In this document: positions 47,195 through 56,918 of the stretch, piece after piece
How the letters are laid out: every line of letters begins with the position of its first letter
How positions within the stretch are numbered: the stretch's first letter is position 1
Origin: Wenzhouxiangella sp. AB-CW3
Lineage (GTDB): Bacteria; Pseudomonadota; Gammaproteobacteria; Xanthomonadales; Wenzhouxiangellaceae
Length of the DNA: 64,000 bases
Direction of reading: 5' to 3'
Assembly (NCBI RefSeq): GCF_014725735.1
Contig: NZ_CP061368.1
Location: forward strand, 1,875,225 to 1,939,224
Program-made: the position numbers and the translations under genes
The notes under the pieces: generated by a model
Databases searched by the model: none
Told to the model about the DNA's origin: nothing
Seen by the model: the letters and a program-made list of their open reading frames with translations, nothing else

Positions 47195-49396
47195 GTGAAC
47201 CGGAATGGGGAAACGAGCTTGAGGGCATCGGCCCGATGGATGATTCCGGGCTTGCTGTTGCTTTTTGCTCATGTGGCCCATTCCGAAGTAGTGGTTGTCG
47301 GCGGTGAAGACGGCTACAAACCCTATGAAACTCTCGACCAGGAGGGACAGCCCGAGGGCTTTCATGTTGATCTGATGCGGGCCATTGCTCGCGAGTCTGG
47401 TTTCGAGGTTCGGTTCGAGCTTGGCGACTGGGAGACCATGCGTGTCGGCCTGGCTCATGGCGAGATTGATGTGCTGGGCATGTTTGTCTCTGCCGAACGG
47501 GCCAATGATGTGGCCTTTGCCCAGCCCCATGTCATTGTCCACCACCGCATCTTTGTTCCCGCATCCGCGCCATCTTTTCGATCAGTTGAAGAACTGGCCG
47601 GCAAGCGTGTCATTGTCCAGCGAGCTGCACTCAGCCATGAGTACCTGCAGGAGACGGGCCTGGATATCGAGCTTACACTGGTGGACACGGATACCGAAGG
47701 GCTGCGCCTGCTGGCCGACAACGAACATGATGCCGCCCTGCTGACCGAGCATCGTGGCCGGTTCGCCCTTCGCCACCATGATTTGAAGGAGCTGACCGTA
47801 TCCGGTCCGCCCGTGCTGCCAGTCGAATACGCTTTTGCCGTGCAAAGCGACAATGATGCACTCTTGCAGGCTCTGAACCAGGGGCTGGAACGTGTAATGG
47901 CCAGCGGTGAGTTCGACCGCATTCATCAACGCTGGCTGCAGCCCTACGAGCGCCCAGGAGGCACCCCTGCCCTGCTGGTTGCAATCATTGCCGCCCTGAT
48001 CGTCATTTTGCTCGCGCTGGGTGCCTGGCAGCTTGCTCGTTCGCTGCGCGTGCGCCGCGAAGTGTCGCAACGACTGGACTACCTCGAATCTCATGATGCA
48101 TTGACCGGACTGCTCAATCGGCTGGCGTTCGAAAAGCGCTTGTCGCAGTTTCTGATCGAGCGGCCGAAAAATGGTCAGAACGTACTGTTGGGTATCAATA
48201 TCGACCAGTTCCGCCTGATCAACGACAACCTCGGGCACACGACGGGCGATCGCGTTCTGGTTGCCCTGGCCAGCCTGATCCAGGAGGTCTTCGGCCGGGA
48301 TGTCCTGGCTGCACGTCTGGGCAGCGACGAGTTTGCCGTGCTGCTGGACCGGACCGGCGAGCAGGATGCCGTTGTCCAGGGTCAGCGCTTCCTCGACAAG
48401 TTGCGCAGAATCGAGCCCCAACCCGGCGGCACGGTCGGCGCCAGCATCGGGCTGTATTCGTTTTCCGACGAAGATCTGAATGTCGCACAAATCCTTCGAC
48501 GGGTGGACTGCGCCGGCCTGGCCGCCAAGGAAGATGGTGGCCACCGGGTCCACTGCTGGCACAGCAAGGATCGCAGACTGGCCGAACGAGTGGGCATGTT
48601 GCGTTGGGTCGGCAGAATTCAGTCGGCTCTTCACGAGGGCCGCATGGAGGCGCACTATCAGCCCATCGCCCATGCCAGTAGCCATGACGGAGCTCTGCAC
48701 GCGGTCGAAGTGCTGATCCGGATGCGCACCAGGGATGGTGAGCTACTGCCCGCCGGGCAGTTCATGCCGGCCGCCGAGCGCTATAGCCTCTCGCCGGACA
48801 TCGATCGCTGGATGCTGACCCATGTGCTGGAGTTTCTAGCGGATCACCCGGTTGTCGGTCAATGCGTAGAGCGCGTCAACATTAATCTGTCGGGCCGCAG
48901 CCTGGGTGACGATCGTTTCCTCCGGTTCCTGCTCTCGACCATGGATGCGGCCGATGACGAACTGATCAACCAGATGTGTTTCGAGATTACCGAGACCGCC
49001 CTGATTGCCAATCTGTCGCGTGCCCGCAAGGTGCTCGAGCAACTGCATGAGCGGGGCTGCCGCTTTGCACTCGACGACTTTGGCAGCGGCTTGTCGTCAA
49101 TGGCTTACCTGAAGGCGCTTCCGGTCGACTATCTGAAGATTGATGGCGGTTTTGTTCGAGATATCGATCGTGATGAGAGTGCGCGGCAGATGGTTGCCGA
49201 GATCAACCGACTGGGGCAGGCCGTGGGCAAGCGCACCATTGCCGAGTACGTTGAATCATCGGCCATCATGGACCGCCTGACCGAGCTGGGTGTCGATCTG
49301 CTACAAGGCTACGCCATCGGACGACCGGCCCCACTCGAACAATTGCTGGCCTGGTGCGAGGAGAGCGGCACCCGCAACGTCGTCAACCGGACTTGA
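47195..49396 (+). CDS. SBP-GGDEF-EAL c-di-GMP protein
   Basis: 733 residues from GTG 47195; TTG 47219 or ATG 47240 are possible too. Signal (MIPGLLLLFAHVAHS) then a periplasmic SBP_bac_3 domain (about 30-250), a helix (PALLVAIIAALIVILLALGAW), GGDEF (about 295-460) with the site motif RLGSDEF, and EAL (about 475-725) with EVLIRM, NLSGRS and ALDDFGSGLSSM. The GG of GGDEF reads GS, so cyclase activity may be reduced. An amino-acid-like ligand may set c-di-GMP turnover. Confidence 0.9.
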   Translation: MNRNGETSLRASARWMIPGLLLLFAHVAHSEVVVVGGEDGYKPYETLDQEGQPEGFHVDLMRAIARESGFEVRFELGDWETMRVGLAHGEIDVLGMFVSAERANDVAFAQPHVIVHHRIFVPASAPSFRSVEELAGKRVIVQRAALSHEYLQETGLDIELTLVDTDTEGLRLLADNEHDAALLTEHRGRFALRHHDLKELTVSGPPVLPVEYAFAVQSDNDALLQALNQGLERVMASGEFDRIHQRWLQPYERPGGTPALLVAIIAALIVILLALGAWQLARSLRVRREVSQRLDYLESHDALTGLLNRLAFEKRLSQFLIERPKNGQNVLLGINIDQFRLINDNLGHTTGDRVLVALASLIQEVFGRDVLAARLGSDEFAVLLDRTGEQDAVVQGQRFLDKLRRIEPQPGGTVGASIGLYSFSDEDLNVAQILRRVDCAGLAAKEDGGHRVHCWHSKDRRLAERVGMLRWVGRIQSALHEGRMEAHYQPIAHASSHDGALHAVEVLIRMRTRDGELLPAGQFMPAAERYSLSPDIDRWMLTHVLEFLADHPVVGQCVERVNINLSGRSLGDDRFLRFLLSTMDAADDELINQMCFEITETALIANLSRARKVLEQLHERGCRFALDDFGSGLSSMAYLKALPVDYLKIDGGFVRDIDRDESARQMVAEINRLGQAVGKRTIAEYVESSAIMDRLTELGVDLLQGYAIGRPAPLEQLLAWCEESGTRNVVNRT

Positions 49397-49796
49397 GCGT
49401 CTCGCGCAATCGTTTCCATCCAACCCGATCTGTGCTGTCGGCAAACAGGCACAGCCAATATCTTCTGCGCTCACCATTGACGCGAAAACAGGTGACGAAG
49501 GGAGAGACTACGAGACACCGGCCCAGACGACCGGCTTCGCGGTACTTGTCCCGGCCGATCAGGACGATCTGCTCACCGCTGTGCGAAAGCACCAACCTTC
49601 GCCAGCGGAAGCGGTTGATGCTGTGCATCAGCCAGCCCCAGATCAGGATCATGGCCAACAGCACCCCCAGAAATATCCAGATACCAAGCTGCAGGTAGAA
49701 AGCCAGGGCCACTACTACCGCCAGCAATACGGTCACCAGACCCTGGCCGTAGAGTGACACCTTGAGATCTACGGATAACGTACCGCTCTTTGCCAT
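49383..49796 (-). CDS. YgfX-like two-helix membrane protein
   Basis: 137 residues with two TM helices (GLVTVLLAVVVALAFYL, LGIWIFLGVLLAMILIWGW) then a soluble part with FRWRRLVLSHSGEQIVLIG, a GRLGRCLVVSPFVTCFR and RRRYWLCLFADSTDRVGWKRLRETLK. This order matches YgfX/CptA proteins, and a second member lies at 61103-61531. Function here unknown. Its 3' end overlaps the c-di-GMP gene by 14 bp, tail to tail. Confidence 0.72.
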   Translation of the reverse strand: MAKSGTLSVDLKVSLYGQGLVTVLLAVVVALAFYLQLGIWIFLGVLLAMILIWGWLMHSINRFRWRRLVLSHSGEQIVLIGRDKYREAGRLGRCLVVSPFVTCFRVNGERRRYWLCLFADSTDRVGWKRLRETLKSG

Positions 49797-49808
49797 GACT
49801 GATTCTCC

Positions 49809-50663
49809 TTAGAGATGACCAAGGAAGCCGACAATCGACCGGGTCATTGCTTCGGGCTGCTCGGTGGGGATCCAGTGCAATGCGTCAATTTGATCGATGT
49901 GGACGCGGGGCATGGTCTCCAGCCGCTCCCGGCTCTTTTCGGGATCGGCCAGCAAGGCGCCTCCCGACAGCAGCGCAAGCGTTGAATGATCGATTTTCTC
50001 GATCGGTCCGATCTCGCACAGAACTTGATAAAGTGCTTGAAGATATGTCGCTACTGGCATGTAAAACATATCTTTATTTGGTTTTGCGTAACGTCCCAGC
50101 ATTGCCTGATGACTGCCATGCTCGGCCATCGCTGCGCGCGTGTTTCGATCCAGTTCCGACAGGTCGAGCACGGGCAATTGCCTGCGGTGAATACCCATGG
50201 CATTGAGCAGCCGCAGCGGCCAGGCCAGTGCCGGCAACAGCCAGCGAATGGGGCGAACAAAGCGAAGTGGGCCATGAAGCGCAGCCGGAAGCATCGGTTC
50301 GACAAGCACCAGCCCGCCGACTCGGTCAGGATGATTCAACGCCAGCCGCATGGCCAGATTGGCGCCCAGGCAGTGACCACCAAACAACGCCTGCCGACAG
50401 CCCTCCCGATCCAGCAGCGCAAGCAGGTCCTCCATCCAGTGTTTGGAGGTGAGTTTGCCGCGGTAGGTCGACTGACCGTGACCGCGCAGATCGGGGCAGA
50501 TGATCTGCCAGTCGCACTGCGCATGGGCCATGTCGGCGAATTCGCGCCAGCGCGTGCCGTTGCTGGCCAGGCCGTGGCACATGACCAGGGTGCGTTCGGC
50601 CGGTCCGGGCCAGCGACGATAGAACAAAGAGGTGCCCTTGCGTTCGAAACGGTGCTCTTCCAT
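49809..50663 (-). CDS. Alpha/beta hydrolase with Cys nucleophile
   Basis: 284 residues. Oxyanion turn MCHGLASNGTRW, DLRGHGQS, then the elbow GGHCLGANLAM, where Cys stands in place of Ser. The acid is probably in ALLSGGALLADPE and the His in IDALHWIPTEQPEAM. Cys nucleophiles occur in dienelactone hydrolases. The cap helix region is longer than in small lipases. Located 12 bp above the YgfX-like gene and likely cotranscribed. Confidence 0.85.
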   Translation of the reverse strand: MEEHRFERKGTSLFYRRWPGPAERTLVMCHGLASNGTRWREFADMAHAQCDWQIICPDLRGHGQSTYRGKLTSKHWMEDLLALLDREGCRQALFGGHCLGANLAMRLALNHPDRVGGLVLVEPMLPAALHGPLRFVRPIRWLLPALAWPLRLLNAMGIHRRQLPVLDLSELDRNTRAAMAEHGSHQAMLGRYAKPNKDMFYMPVATYLQALYQVLCEIGPIEKIDHSTLALLSGGALLADPEKSRERLETMPRVHIDQIDALHWIPTEQPEAMTRSIVGFLGHL

Positions 50664-50760
50664 GCTCCTGTGCTACAGACTCCAAAGCTATCGGCAAGTC
50701 ATGTGATCAGTATATCGCGACCCTTGGTATAGTGCCGGTTGTTACCGACATGGAGAACCC
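50664..50760 (+). promoter_or_regulatory. Divergent promoter region with good -10 box
   Basis: 97 bp between divergent genes. TATAGT lies about 30 bp ahead of ATG 50761 with CCCTTGG before it; the -35 position (about GATCAG) is weak. The operon of G3P genes probably starts here. Confidence 0.35.
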
Positions 50761-51690
50761 ATGCCTGAGCGAAATCGAGTACTCGTGCTGGGTCGTGGCG
50801 CCATGGGGACGATGTTCTGCAAGCTGCTGGCAGCGACCAATGATGTCGACACCTGGCACCGGGAAAGGGACCGGGACAATCCGAACTCGCTTGAATCTCT
50901 GGCCGAGCATCGCGATGTCATCATTTTCGCCCTGCCAACCCAGCCGCACGAACGACTGGCGCAACGGATCGTTCCGCACATCGAGTCATCTACGGTGTGT
51001 CTGTCGATTGCCAAGGGTGTTGACGAACGTGCTCGCACCCCGGCCGAGATCTTTGCCGAAACCCTGGGAACAGGCCGTCACTGGGGCCTGGTCTACGGCC
51101 CCATGATTGCGCGCGACCTTAGCGAAGGACTGAGCGGCTTTGCCGTGCTCGCGGGCAACACGCGGCATGCGCGTGACTCTGCCGGCCTGTTTTCGAGCAC
51201 CGGACTCTTTCTCGACACCAGTGATGACCTGACGGGTGCTGCCTGGTCGGTCGTGCTGAAGAATGTATACGTACCCCTGCTCGGTGCCATCGATGCACTG
51301 AAGATGGGGGACAATATTCGCGGGTTCGTGATCTACGAAGCCGTTCATGAGCTCGAATCGGTCATGACCGATCTGGGCGGACGACCCGAAACGGCACGCG
51401 GACCGGCCGGGATGGGCGACCTGATCACCAGTGCAACGAGTCATTCATCGCATCACCGTACCATCGGCGCCGACCTGGCCGCCGGCAAGAGCGACAAGAT
51501 CGCGGCGGGCGGAGAGTTCATCCGTTCCGAGGGCGTGCATACGGCGCGGCGGGTCCGGGAGCACGATACGGTACAGCGTGATCGCTACCCGCTGTTCGAC
51601 CTGGCCAGTGACTTTCTGACCGGGCCGCTGGATCTGACATCTGCACTGCAGGACTATCTCCGGCGTCGCTTTGGACGCGAGTTCCAGTGA
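50761..51690 (+). CDS. GpsA-like glycerol-3-phosphate dehydrogenase
   Basis: 309 residues. Rossmann start VLVLGRGAMGTMF, second strand and DVIIFALPTQ, then LSIAKGVDE, VYGPMIARDL, the catalytic Lys in VVLKNVYVPLLGAI, and PAGMGDLITSATSHSSHHRTIG. All are in the order of GpsA. Several binding-site residues differ from usual GpsA (no GPSFA), so it is a divergent member. The next gene encodes a GDPD, then an FGGY kinase, which suggests glycerol-phosphate turnover. Confidence 0.85.
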   Translation: MPERNRVLVLGRGAMGTMFCKLLAATNDVDTWHRERDRDNPNSLESLAEHRDVIIFALPTQPHERLAQRIVPHIESSTVCLSIAKGVDERARTPAEIFAETLGTGRHWGLVYGPMIARDLSEGLSGFAVLAGNTRHARDSAGLFSSTGLFLDTSDDLTGAAWSVVLKNVYVPLLGAIDALKMGDNIRGFVIYEAVHELESVMTDLGGRPETARGPAGMGDLITSATSHSSHHRTIGADLAAGKSDKIAAGGEFIRSEGVHTARRVREHDTVQRDRYPLFDLASDFLTGPLDLTSALQDYLRRRFGREFQ

Positions 51691-52433
51691 TGAACACCAC
51701 ATCGTCGCCCATCAACTGGCTGGTGGCTCATCGTGGCTGGCCCGACCGCTATCCGGAGAACAGCCTGGAAGGTGTGAAAGCCGTATTGGAGACCGGGGCC
51801 CGTTTTGTCGAGTTCGACGTGCAGATCACGGCCGATCGGCACGCAGTTGTCGTTCACGATGATGATCTTTCTCGACTGACGGGACGCAGCGACCGGGTCA
51901 CCCAACTGACTCTGGCACAGTTGAAGGAGCTCAGCATTGCCACCCGGGCCGGTGAACACGCGCGGATTCCCACGCTGGAAGCCATGCTGACCCTGGTCGG
52001 TGAGTATCCGGGGGTAACGGCTTTTGTTGAACTCAAACGTCAGAGCATCCGGAAGCATGGGCGCCGGCCGGTCGTTGAGATCGTCCTTGAGCACCTTGGC
52101 CGGGCGCGTTGTCCGACCGTATTTTTGTCATTCAAGTGGCGCGCCGTGCGACTGGCCCGGGCCATGGGGGCCCCCGCTATCGGCTGGGTGTTCCGCCCCT
52201 GGACGCCGCTGACGCGTTGCCTGGCCCATTGGCTGCAACCCGACTACCTGTTTGTTCGGGCCGACCGTGTGCCGGGTAAAGCCGCACCTTTCTGGCCCGG
52301 CCGATGGCAATGGGTCATCTATCGTGTCGACGATCTGGCATCGGCGCGCCGACTCGTGGCCCGTGGTGCCGACCTGATCGAGGTGGATGATCTGCCAAAG
52401 CTATTGCAGGCCGCGGACTCCGAGGATGAGTAA
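51690..52433 (+). CDS. Glycerophosphodiester phosphodiesterase
   Basis: 247 residues from ATG 51690, one base overlap (TGATG) with the previous stop. HRGWPDRYPENSLEG, EFDVQITADRHAVVVHDDDLSRLTG and AFVELK are the GDPD active-site motifs with metal-binding Glu, Asp and catalytic His pair. The C-terminal half is the TIM barrel end with ADYLF-type YLFVRADRV. It makes G3P from deacylated phospholipids. No signal peptide, so it is cytoplasmic. Confidence 0.92.
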   Translation: MNTTSSPINWLVAHRGWPDRYPENSLEGVKAVLETGARFVEFDVQITADRHAVVVHDDDLSRLTGRSDRVTQLTLAQLKELSIATRAGEHARIPTLEAMLTLVGEYPGVTAFVELKRQSIRKHGRRPVVEIVLEHLGRARCPTVFLSFKWRAVRLARAMGAPAIGWVFRPWTPLTRCLAHWLQPDYLFVRADRVPGKAAPFWPGRWQWVIYRVDDLASARRLVARGADLIEVDDLPKLLQAADSEDE

Positions 52434-53853
52434 GGAATCGACCCTGTTGCTTGATGTGGGCGGTCAGGGCTGCCGGGCCCTGGCCGTTGATGGTGACGGA
52501 GATATCCGCTTCGAAGGCGGCCACGAGGTCAGTACGCGGGAGAAGGATGAGCGCGTCGAGCAGGACGCCGATGAACTGATCAATGCACTGCAGGCGGTCG
52601 CCATGACGGTGCACGATGAAATGGCGCGGCTAAACATGCCAGTCGACCAAGCTGCATTGGCAGTGCAACGCGGCAGTATCGTGTGCTGGGACCGGCATAC
52701 CGGACAGGCACTGACTCCGATCATTTCCTGGCGCGACCGACGTGGACTGCCAGGGATGGATCGGCTGGCTGATCAGGCCAGCGAGATCAAGCAGCGCACA
52801 GGGCTGCGGTTCACGCCCTATGGCGGCGCCTCCAAGATCGCCTGGTGTCTGGAGCAACTGGATGAAGTCAGACAGGCCCGGCAACACAAACGCCTGACCT
52901 GCGGACCACTGGGCAGCTTTCTGCTCGCCCGCCTGCTCTTGGAAAAGCCCGTACGGGTCGACGACACGCTGGCCCAGCGCAGCTTGCTGTGGTCGCGTGA
53001 GCGACATGAGTGGGATCCGTGGCTGCTTGAGCGCTTTGGCATTCCCGAGCGTGTGCTGCCCATGGTTGCCCCCAGTCTCGACCATTACGGCACATTGGCC
53101 TGCACAAAGCTCCCGGTGCCCCTGAATCTGCTGATGGGCGATCAGAACTGCATTCCGTTTCTCGACGGCGGGCCGGATCCTGAAACGCTTTACATCAATC
53201 TCGGCACCGGAGCTTTCCTGTTGCGGCCACTGTCCGAACCAGTCAACGACGAACGCTTTCAGCTCACCCTGCTTGACCGCAATCATGGAAGCCGATGGGC
53301 GCTGGAAGGCAGCGTGCATGGCGCCGCCTCGGCACTGGCATGGCTGGAGAGGAAACAAGGCCGCCGGATCGAACATGAGCGCATGAACGGCTTGCGCGAG
53401 CGCGTTGACGCACCCCCGCTGTTCATCAACAGCATTGACGGTCTGGGCTCACCCTGGTGGTGCAGCGGCCCTGAAGCCGGTTTTGTCGATGAGCACGATG
53501 CACACGATTTCGACGCCCGCTTGCTGGCGCTACTTGAAAGCATCGCGTTCCTTATCGCTGCTAATACCGATGCCATGTCAGAACGGTTGGCACCTCCGAA
53601 ACGGGTGGTGCTAAGCGGTGGGTTGAGCCGATCAGCGACGCTGTGCAGCCTGATTGCCGATCTGCTAGGCGTGCCTGCCGTCCGCCTGCACACCGCCGAG
53701 GCCACCGCCCTGGGGCTCTGGTGCCGACTGCACGACCGCGCCCTGCCCCGCACGGCCTTCGACACTGTCGGCGTTCGGCAGGACCACGGTCTGACAAAGC
53801 GCTACCGCCGTTGGCTGGACAACATCCAAGCCACAGTGCCATCCGGAAAGTGA
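52426..53853 (+). CDS. FGGY-family carbohydrate kinase
   Basis: 475 residues from ATG 52426, overlapping GDPD by eight bases. ASKHA-fold: N-terminal LLLDVGGQGCRALAVDGDG, ISWRDRRG, then the mid domain LMGDQNCIPFLDGG, INLGTGAFLLR, and C-terminal VVLSGGLSRSATLCSLIADLLGVP. Family enzymes phosphorylate glycerol, xylulose or gluconate; context suggests glycerol or a related polyol. Motifs differ from glycerol kinase (no ACE-DQQ), so the substrate is open. Confidence 0.87.
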   Translation: MSKESTLLLDVGGQGCRALAVDGDGDIRFEGGHEVSTREKDERVEQDADELINALQAVAMTVHDEMARLNMPVDQAALAVQRGSIVCWDRHTGQALTPIISWRDRRGLPGMDRLADQASEIKQRTGLRFTPYGGASKIAWCLEQLDEVRQARQHKRLTCGPLGSFLLARLLLEKPVRVDDTLAQRSLLWSRERHEWDPWLLERFGIPERVLPMVAPSLDHYGTLACTKLPVPLNLLMGDQNCIPFLDGGPDPETLYINLGTGAFLLRPLSEPVNDERFQLTLLDRNHGSRWALEGSVHGAASALAWLERKQGRRIEHERMNGLRERVDAPPLFINSIDGLGSPWWCSGPEAGFVDEHDAHDFDARLLALLESIAFLIAANTDAMSERLAPPKRVVLSGGLSRSATLCSLIADLLGVPAVRLHTAEATALGLWCRLHDRALPRTAFDTVGVRQDHGLTKRYRRWLDNIQATVPSGK

Positions 53854-54060
53854 CGGCGTTAGCACTTGCAGTCTGTCAGCGAACAACAACAAATTGACGA
53901 CAAACTGCACGGGTTGTGCTATTGTGATTCCGCGTCGTTCAGAACCATCCCCCTCGACGCCCTCTCGGCGATTGCATGCAGACCAAGGCCTTTCCCCGAT
54001 TTGATCGCAGTCCGGTTGTTGCGGACGGAAAGCCTTGGTAATAACCCATAGGAAAACAAC
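53854..54060 (+). promoter_or_regulatory. rhlE leader
   Basis: 207 bp. TTGACG at about 53894 with a GTGCTATTG element about 17-20 bp later could be the promoter, leaving an about 120-base leader. AGGA lies six bases ahead of ATG 54061. Long leaders are common in cold-regulated helicase genes, but no specific fold is shown. Confidence 0.35.
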
Positions 54061-55344
54061 ATGCAATTCGATTCTCTCGGGCTCAAGCCCGAGCTTCTGC
54101 GCGCCGTGGGCGAGCAGGGCTATACCCAACCTACTCCCGTTCAGCAGCAGGCCATTCCGGTCGTGCTGGAAGGGCATGATCTGATGGCCAGCGCCCAGAC
54201 CGGCACCGGCAAGACGGCGGCTTTCACCCTGCCCTTGCTGCACAAGCTGTCGGAACGACGCGCCGGCCATCCGCGCCCGCGGGCACTGATTCTGACGCCG
54301 ACCCGTGAACTGGCCGCCCAGGTGCACGAGAACCTCCGTGCTTATGGCCGCCATCTGGACCTGAAGTCGCTGGAGATCTTCGGCGGCGTGAACATCAATC
54401 CGCAGATCACCAAGCTCAAGCGCGGCATCGATGTGGTCATCGCCACACCGGGTCGCCTGATCGACCACATGGAACGCGGCACGGTGCGCCTCGATGCCAT
54501 CGAGACGCTGATTCTTGACGAGGCCGATCGCATGCTCGACATGGGCTTCCGCCCGGCCATCGAGCGTATCGTCAAGGCCCTGCCGAAACAGCGCCAGACC
54601 CTGCTGTTCTCGGCCACTTTCTCGAAAGAGATCACCGAGATGGCTGCCCGCTATCTCAAAGATCCGACGCGCGTGGAAACGGCGCCGCCGAACTCCACCG
54701 TCGAGGCCATTGCCCAGCAAGTCGTACGTGTCGATCAGAAGAAGAAGCGTGAACTGCTGTCGTGGATGATCGGCTCGAACGACTGGCGCCAGGTGCTGGT
54801 GTTTACCCGCACCAAGCATGGTGCCAACCGTCTGGCCAGGCAACTGGAAACCGATGGTCTGCCTGCAGCGGCCATTCATGGCAATAAGAGCCAGGGAGCA
54901 CGGACCCGCGCACTCGGCGATTTCAAGAAGAACCGTATCCGTGTGCTGGTGGCCACAGACATCGCTGCGCGCGGTCTGGATATCGACCAGTTGCCGCACG
55001 TGGTCAATTACGACATCCCCAACGTGCCCGAAGATTACGTGCACCGCATTGGTCGCACAGGCCGGGCCGGCCGAGACGGACTGGCTGTCTCGCTGGTCTC
55101 CGGCGCCGAGCACGGTCTGTTCGAGGATATCCGCAAGCTGGTCAAGGTCGAGATTCCGACCGAAACCCTGGACGGTTACGAGCCGACCGAGCCGGTCGTC
55201 AAGGGATCACCCAAGTCGCCGGCGCGTCGCTCTCGCGGTGGCGGACGCGGCAGCAACCGCAATGGCCAGAAAGCCTCGGCGCAGAATCGCTCGGGTCGGG
55301 GGCGTCAGCGCGGACGCGGACAGGGCCAGCGCAAGGCGGCCTGA
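54061..55344 (+). CDS. rhlE: DEAD-box RNA helicase RhlE
   Basis: 427 residues. Q motif ([13 protein letters not shown]), I (AQTGTGKT), Ia (PTRELAAQ), II ([12 protein letters not shown]), III (SATF), V ([10 protein letters not shown]) and VI ([11 protein letters not shown]) are all intact, and the C-terminal tail after about 375 is rich in Arg, Gly and Ser, as in RhlE. It remodels RNA in ribosome assembly or decay. It stands alone. Confidence 0.95.
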   Translation: MQFDSLGLKPELLRAVGEQGYTQPTPVQQQAIPVVLEGHDLMASAQTGTGKTAAFTLPLLHKLSERRAGHPRPRALILTPTRELAAQVHENLRAYGRHLDLKSLEIFGGVNINPQITKLKRGIDVVIATPGRLIDHMERGTVRLDAIETLILDEADRMLDMGFRPAIERIVKALPKQRQTLLFSATFSKEITEMAARYLKDPTRVETAPPNSTVEAIAQQVVRVDQKKKRELLSWMIGSNDWRQVLVFTRTKHGANRLARQLETDGLPAAAIHGNKSQGARTRALGDFKKNRIRVLVATDIAARGLDIDQLPHVVNYDIPNVPEDYVHRIGRTGRAGRDGLAVSLVSGAEHGLFEDIRKLVKVEIPTETLDGYEPTEPVVKGSPKSPARRSRGGGRGSNRNGQKASAQNRSGRGRQRGRGQGQRKAA

Positions 55345-55353
55345 CAATACTAA

Positions 55354-55566
55354 GGAAGCTCTGAATAACTCTACGCGGAGCGCGTTTCTGTCGCAAATGC
55401 CGCAGATCGTGTGGTGCGGCCCGAGTGACAGTAGCCAAAGCTACGGACGCGCTTGCCGGCAAGGCGCGCGAGTGCAGGCATAGTGGGCCTATGCCAAATG
55501 AGCGCAACGCAGCGGGCAAGCGCTGACAGACCAAAGCTGAGTGTCTGCTCAATAGTGAGACCGTTA
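55354..55566. repeat. Chimeric element: IS5-type MITE left part with TA-type MITE right part
   Basis: Bases 55354-55448 match the left part of the element at 875 (TIR included, preceded by CTAA). Bases about 55455-55566 match, in reverse orientation, the right part of the element at 45955-46205, and end in a TTAG-TA terminus. No IS5-type right end is present. Confidence 0.75.
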
Positions 55567-55570
55567 GTAA

Positions 55571-55605
55571 GCAAGGCTCCGACCCGGCACGGGTCGGAGC
55601 CTTGC
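55571..55605. terminator. Bidirectional hairpin between rhlE and DUF4397 gene
   Basis: Perfect 15-bp stem with a 5-base loop (GGCAC). It sits between convergent genes, about 225 bp past rhlE and 66 bp past the DUF4397 stop. No long T-run. Confidence 0.65.
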
Positions 55606-55671
55606 GGACGAACCATCGGCACCTTGCCAGTCAACAGGCAAAAAACTAGATGCCGGCAGGCTGGCTAAGTG

Positions 55672-56811
55672 TTACTCATCCAGGTCGGTGAGCGTGCACG
55701 GCACATTCTGGACCAGACGATACAACTCCCAGATGACGACCGTGCCGTCATCAAGCTCGAGTTCGGCAAAGGCCGTGGAACAGCTGACGAAATCGAACTG
55801 AACGGTACCGACACGCTCACCATCCGCAGGCTCGGCACCACCCACAGTACCACCGCTATAGGCATAAACTGCTGCTTCGGCACTGCGTCCGTCGAATCCA
55901 CCAGGGTTGGGGCATTCCGCTTCACCGATTTCTGACTGGCAGGAGTCGAAGGTGACCCATAGCGGGTTGCCTGCGCCATCAAGTGTGTAGGTGTAGGCGG
56001 TGCCAACGAGGCGATTCTCGGCCGGTATGGGCTGAACGATGAAACCCTCATTGCCGCCCGTGGCCGATGCCCACCAGCCGTTGGCACTGTTATCCACCGG
56101 CTCACGCAGTTCCAGGGCACCCACCGGAATGGCCAGCAGCCCCAACGGCTGATTGTTTCCATCACCAATCGCAATTACGGTCAGGTCGACTCCAGCCGGC
56201 AAATCGACCGGAAGCGGATCAATCAGATTGGTCTGGCCATCATTCGAGGCTACCTTGATATCGTAGTTGGCGGCCGGTACCTGGAAGAACCCGGATTCAG
56301 CCTGATAGGGCACACCCACCAGGTCATTCACGACCCCGCCGTCGGCAGTCCGGATTGAGACCTCGGTTTCGTCCAGTGCCGCCGCGAAGGGAGCAGCGTG
56401 GACCACCCTCAGGTTGAGATTGCCCTCTGCAGGGGCTTCGGCGTCATTGACCAGGGGCCATAGCGCCAGCTCCTGTTCGGCCCCGTTGCCCACGGCAAGC
56501 ACGGTGTAGCTGACACCGTCTTCAAGGGTGACGCTGGCGGAGATGGCCGCTTCGTCACTGCCGGCGGGAAATACGTCAAGATCATAGTCTCCGGCCGGAA
56601 GCGCCAGGGGTTCGGTGAATTCCCCGAACCGGAAGTCGCTGAGCACTTCGTTGCCATTGGCCGTCACCGTGACTGCTGTTCCTTCCAGCGATGGTGCGAA
56701 CGGTGCGGCGTGTACGATTGTGACTTCGGCGTCTGCAAGCGCCATTGTCGATAAGAGCATCATGGCCAGGCCGGTCAGGATTTGGCCTGGTGTACGGAGT
56801 GGTGTTCGCAT
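55672..56811 (-). CDS. Secreted protein with two DUF4397 domains
   Basis: 379 residues. Signal (LTGLAMMLLSTMALADA) then two repeats starting VTIVHAAPFAPSLEGTAV and LRVVHAAPFAAALDETEV, each about 100 residues with ADYDLDVF/ANYDIKVA-like strands. A C-terminal part (about 245-379) has GWWASATGGNEG and VTFDSCQSEIGEAEC with Cys pairs. Probably an extracellular beta-sandwich protein; role unknown. Confidence 0.88.
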   Translation of the reverse strand: MRTPLRTPGQILTGLAMMLLSTMALADAEVTIVHAAPFAPSLEGTAVTVTANGNEVLSDFRFGEFTEPLALPAGDYDLDVFPAGSDEAAISASVTLEDGVSYTVLAVGNGAEQELALWPLVNDAEAPAEGNLNLRVVHAAPFAAALDETEVSIRTADGGVVNDLVGVPYQAESGFFQVPAANYDIKVASNDGQTNLIDPLPVDLPAGVDLTVIAIGDGNNQPLGLLAIPVGALELREPVDNSANGWWASATGGNEGFIVQPIPAENRLVGTAYTYTLDGAGNPLWVTFDSCQSEIGEAECPNPGGFDGRSAEAAVYAYSGGTVGGAEPADGERVGTVQFDFVSCSTAFAELELDDGTVVIWELYRLVQNVPCTLTDLDE

Positions 56812-56918
56812 TGCTAGTTCCTCTTCTGGTTGGTGAATGCGAGCTCAGAGTCCCACTCCGATGTGTTTTTCAGGTGATGCTCCTGTGAATGCGACGAAGA
56901 GAAATGTGAAGACGGCGA

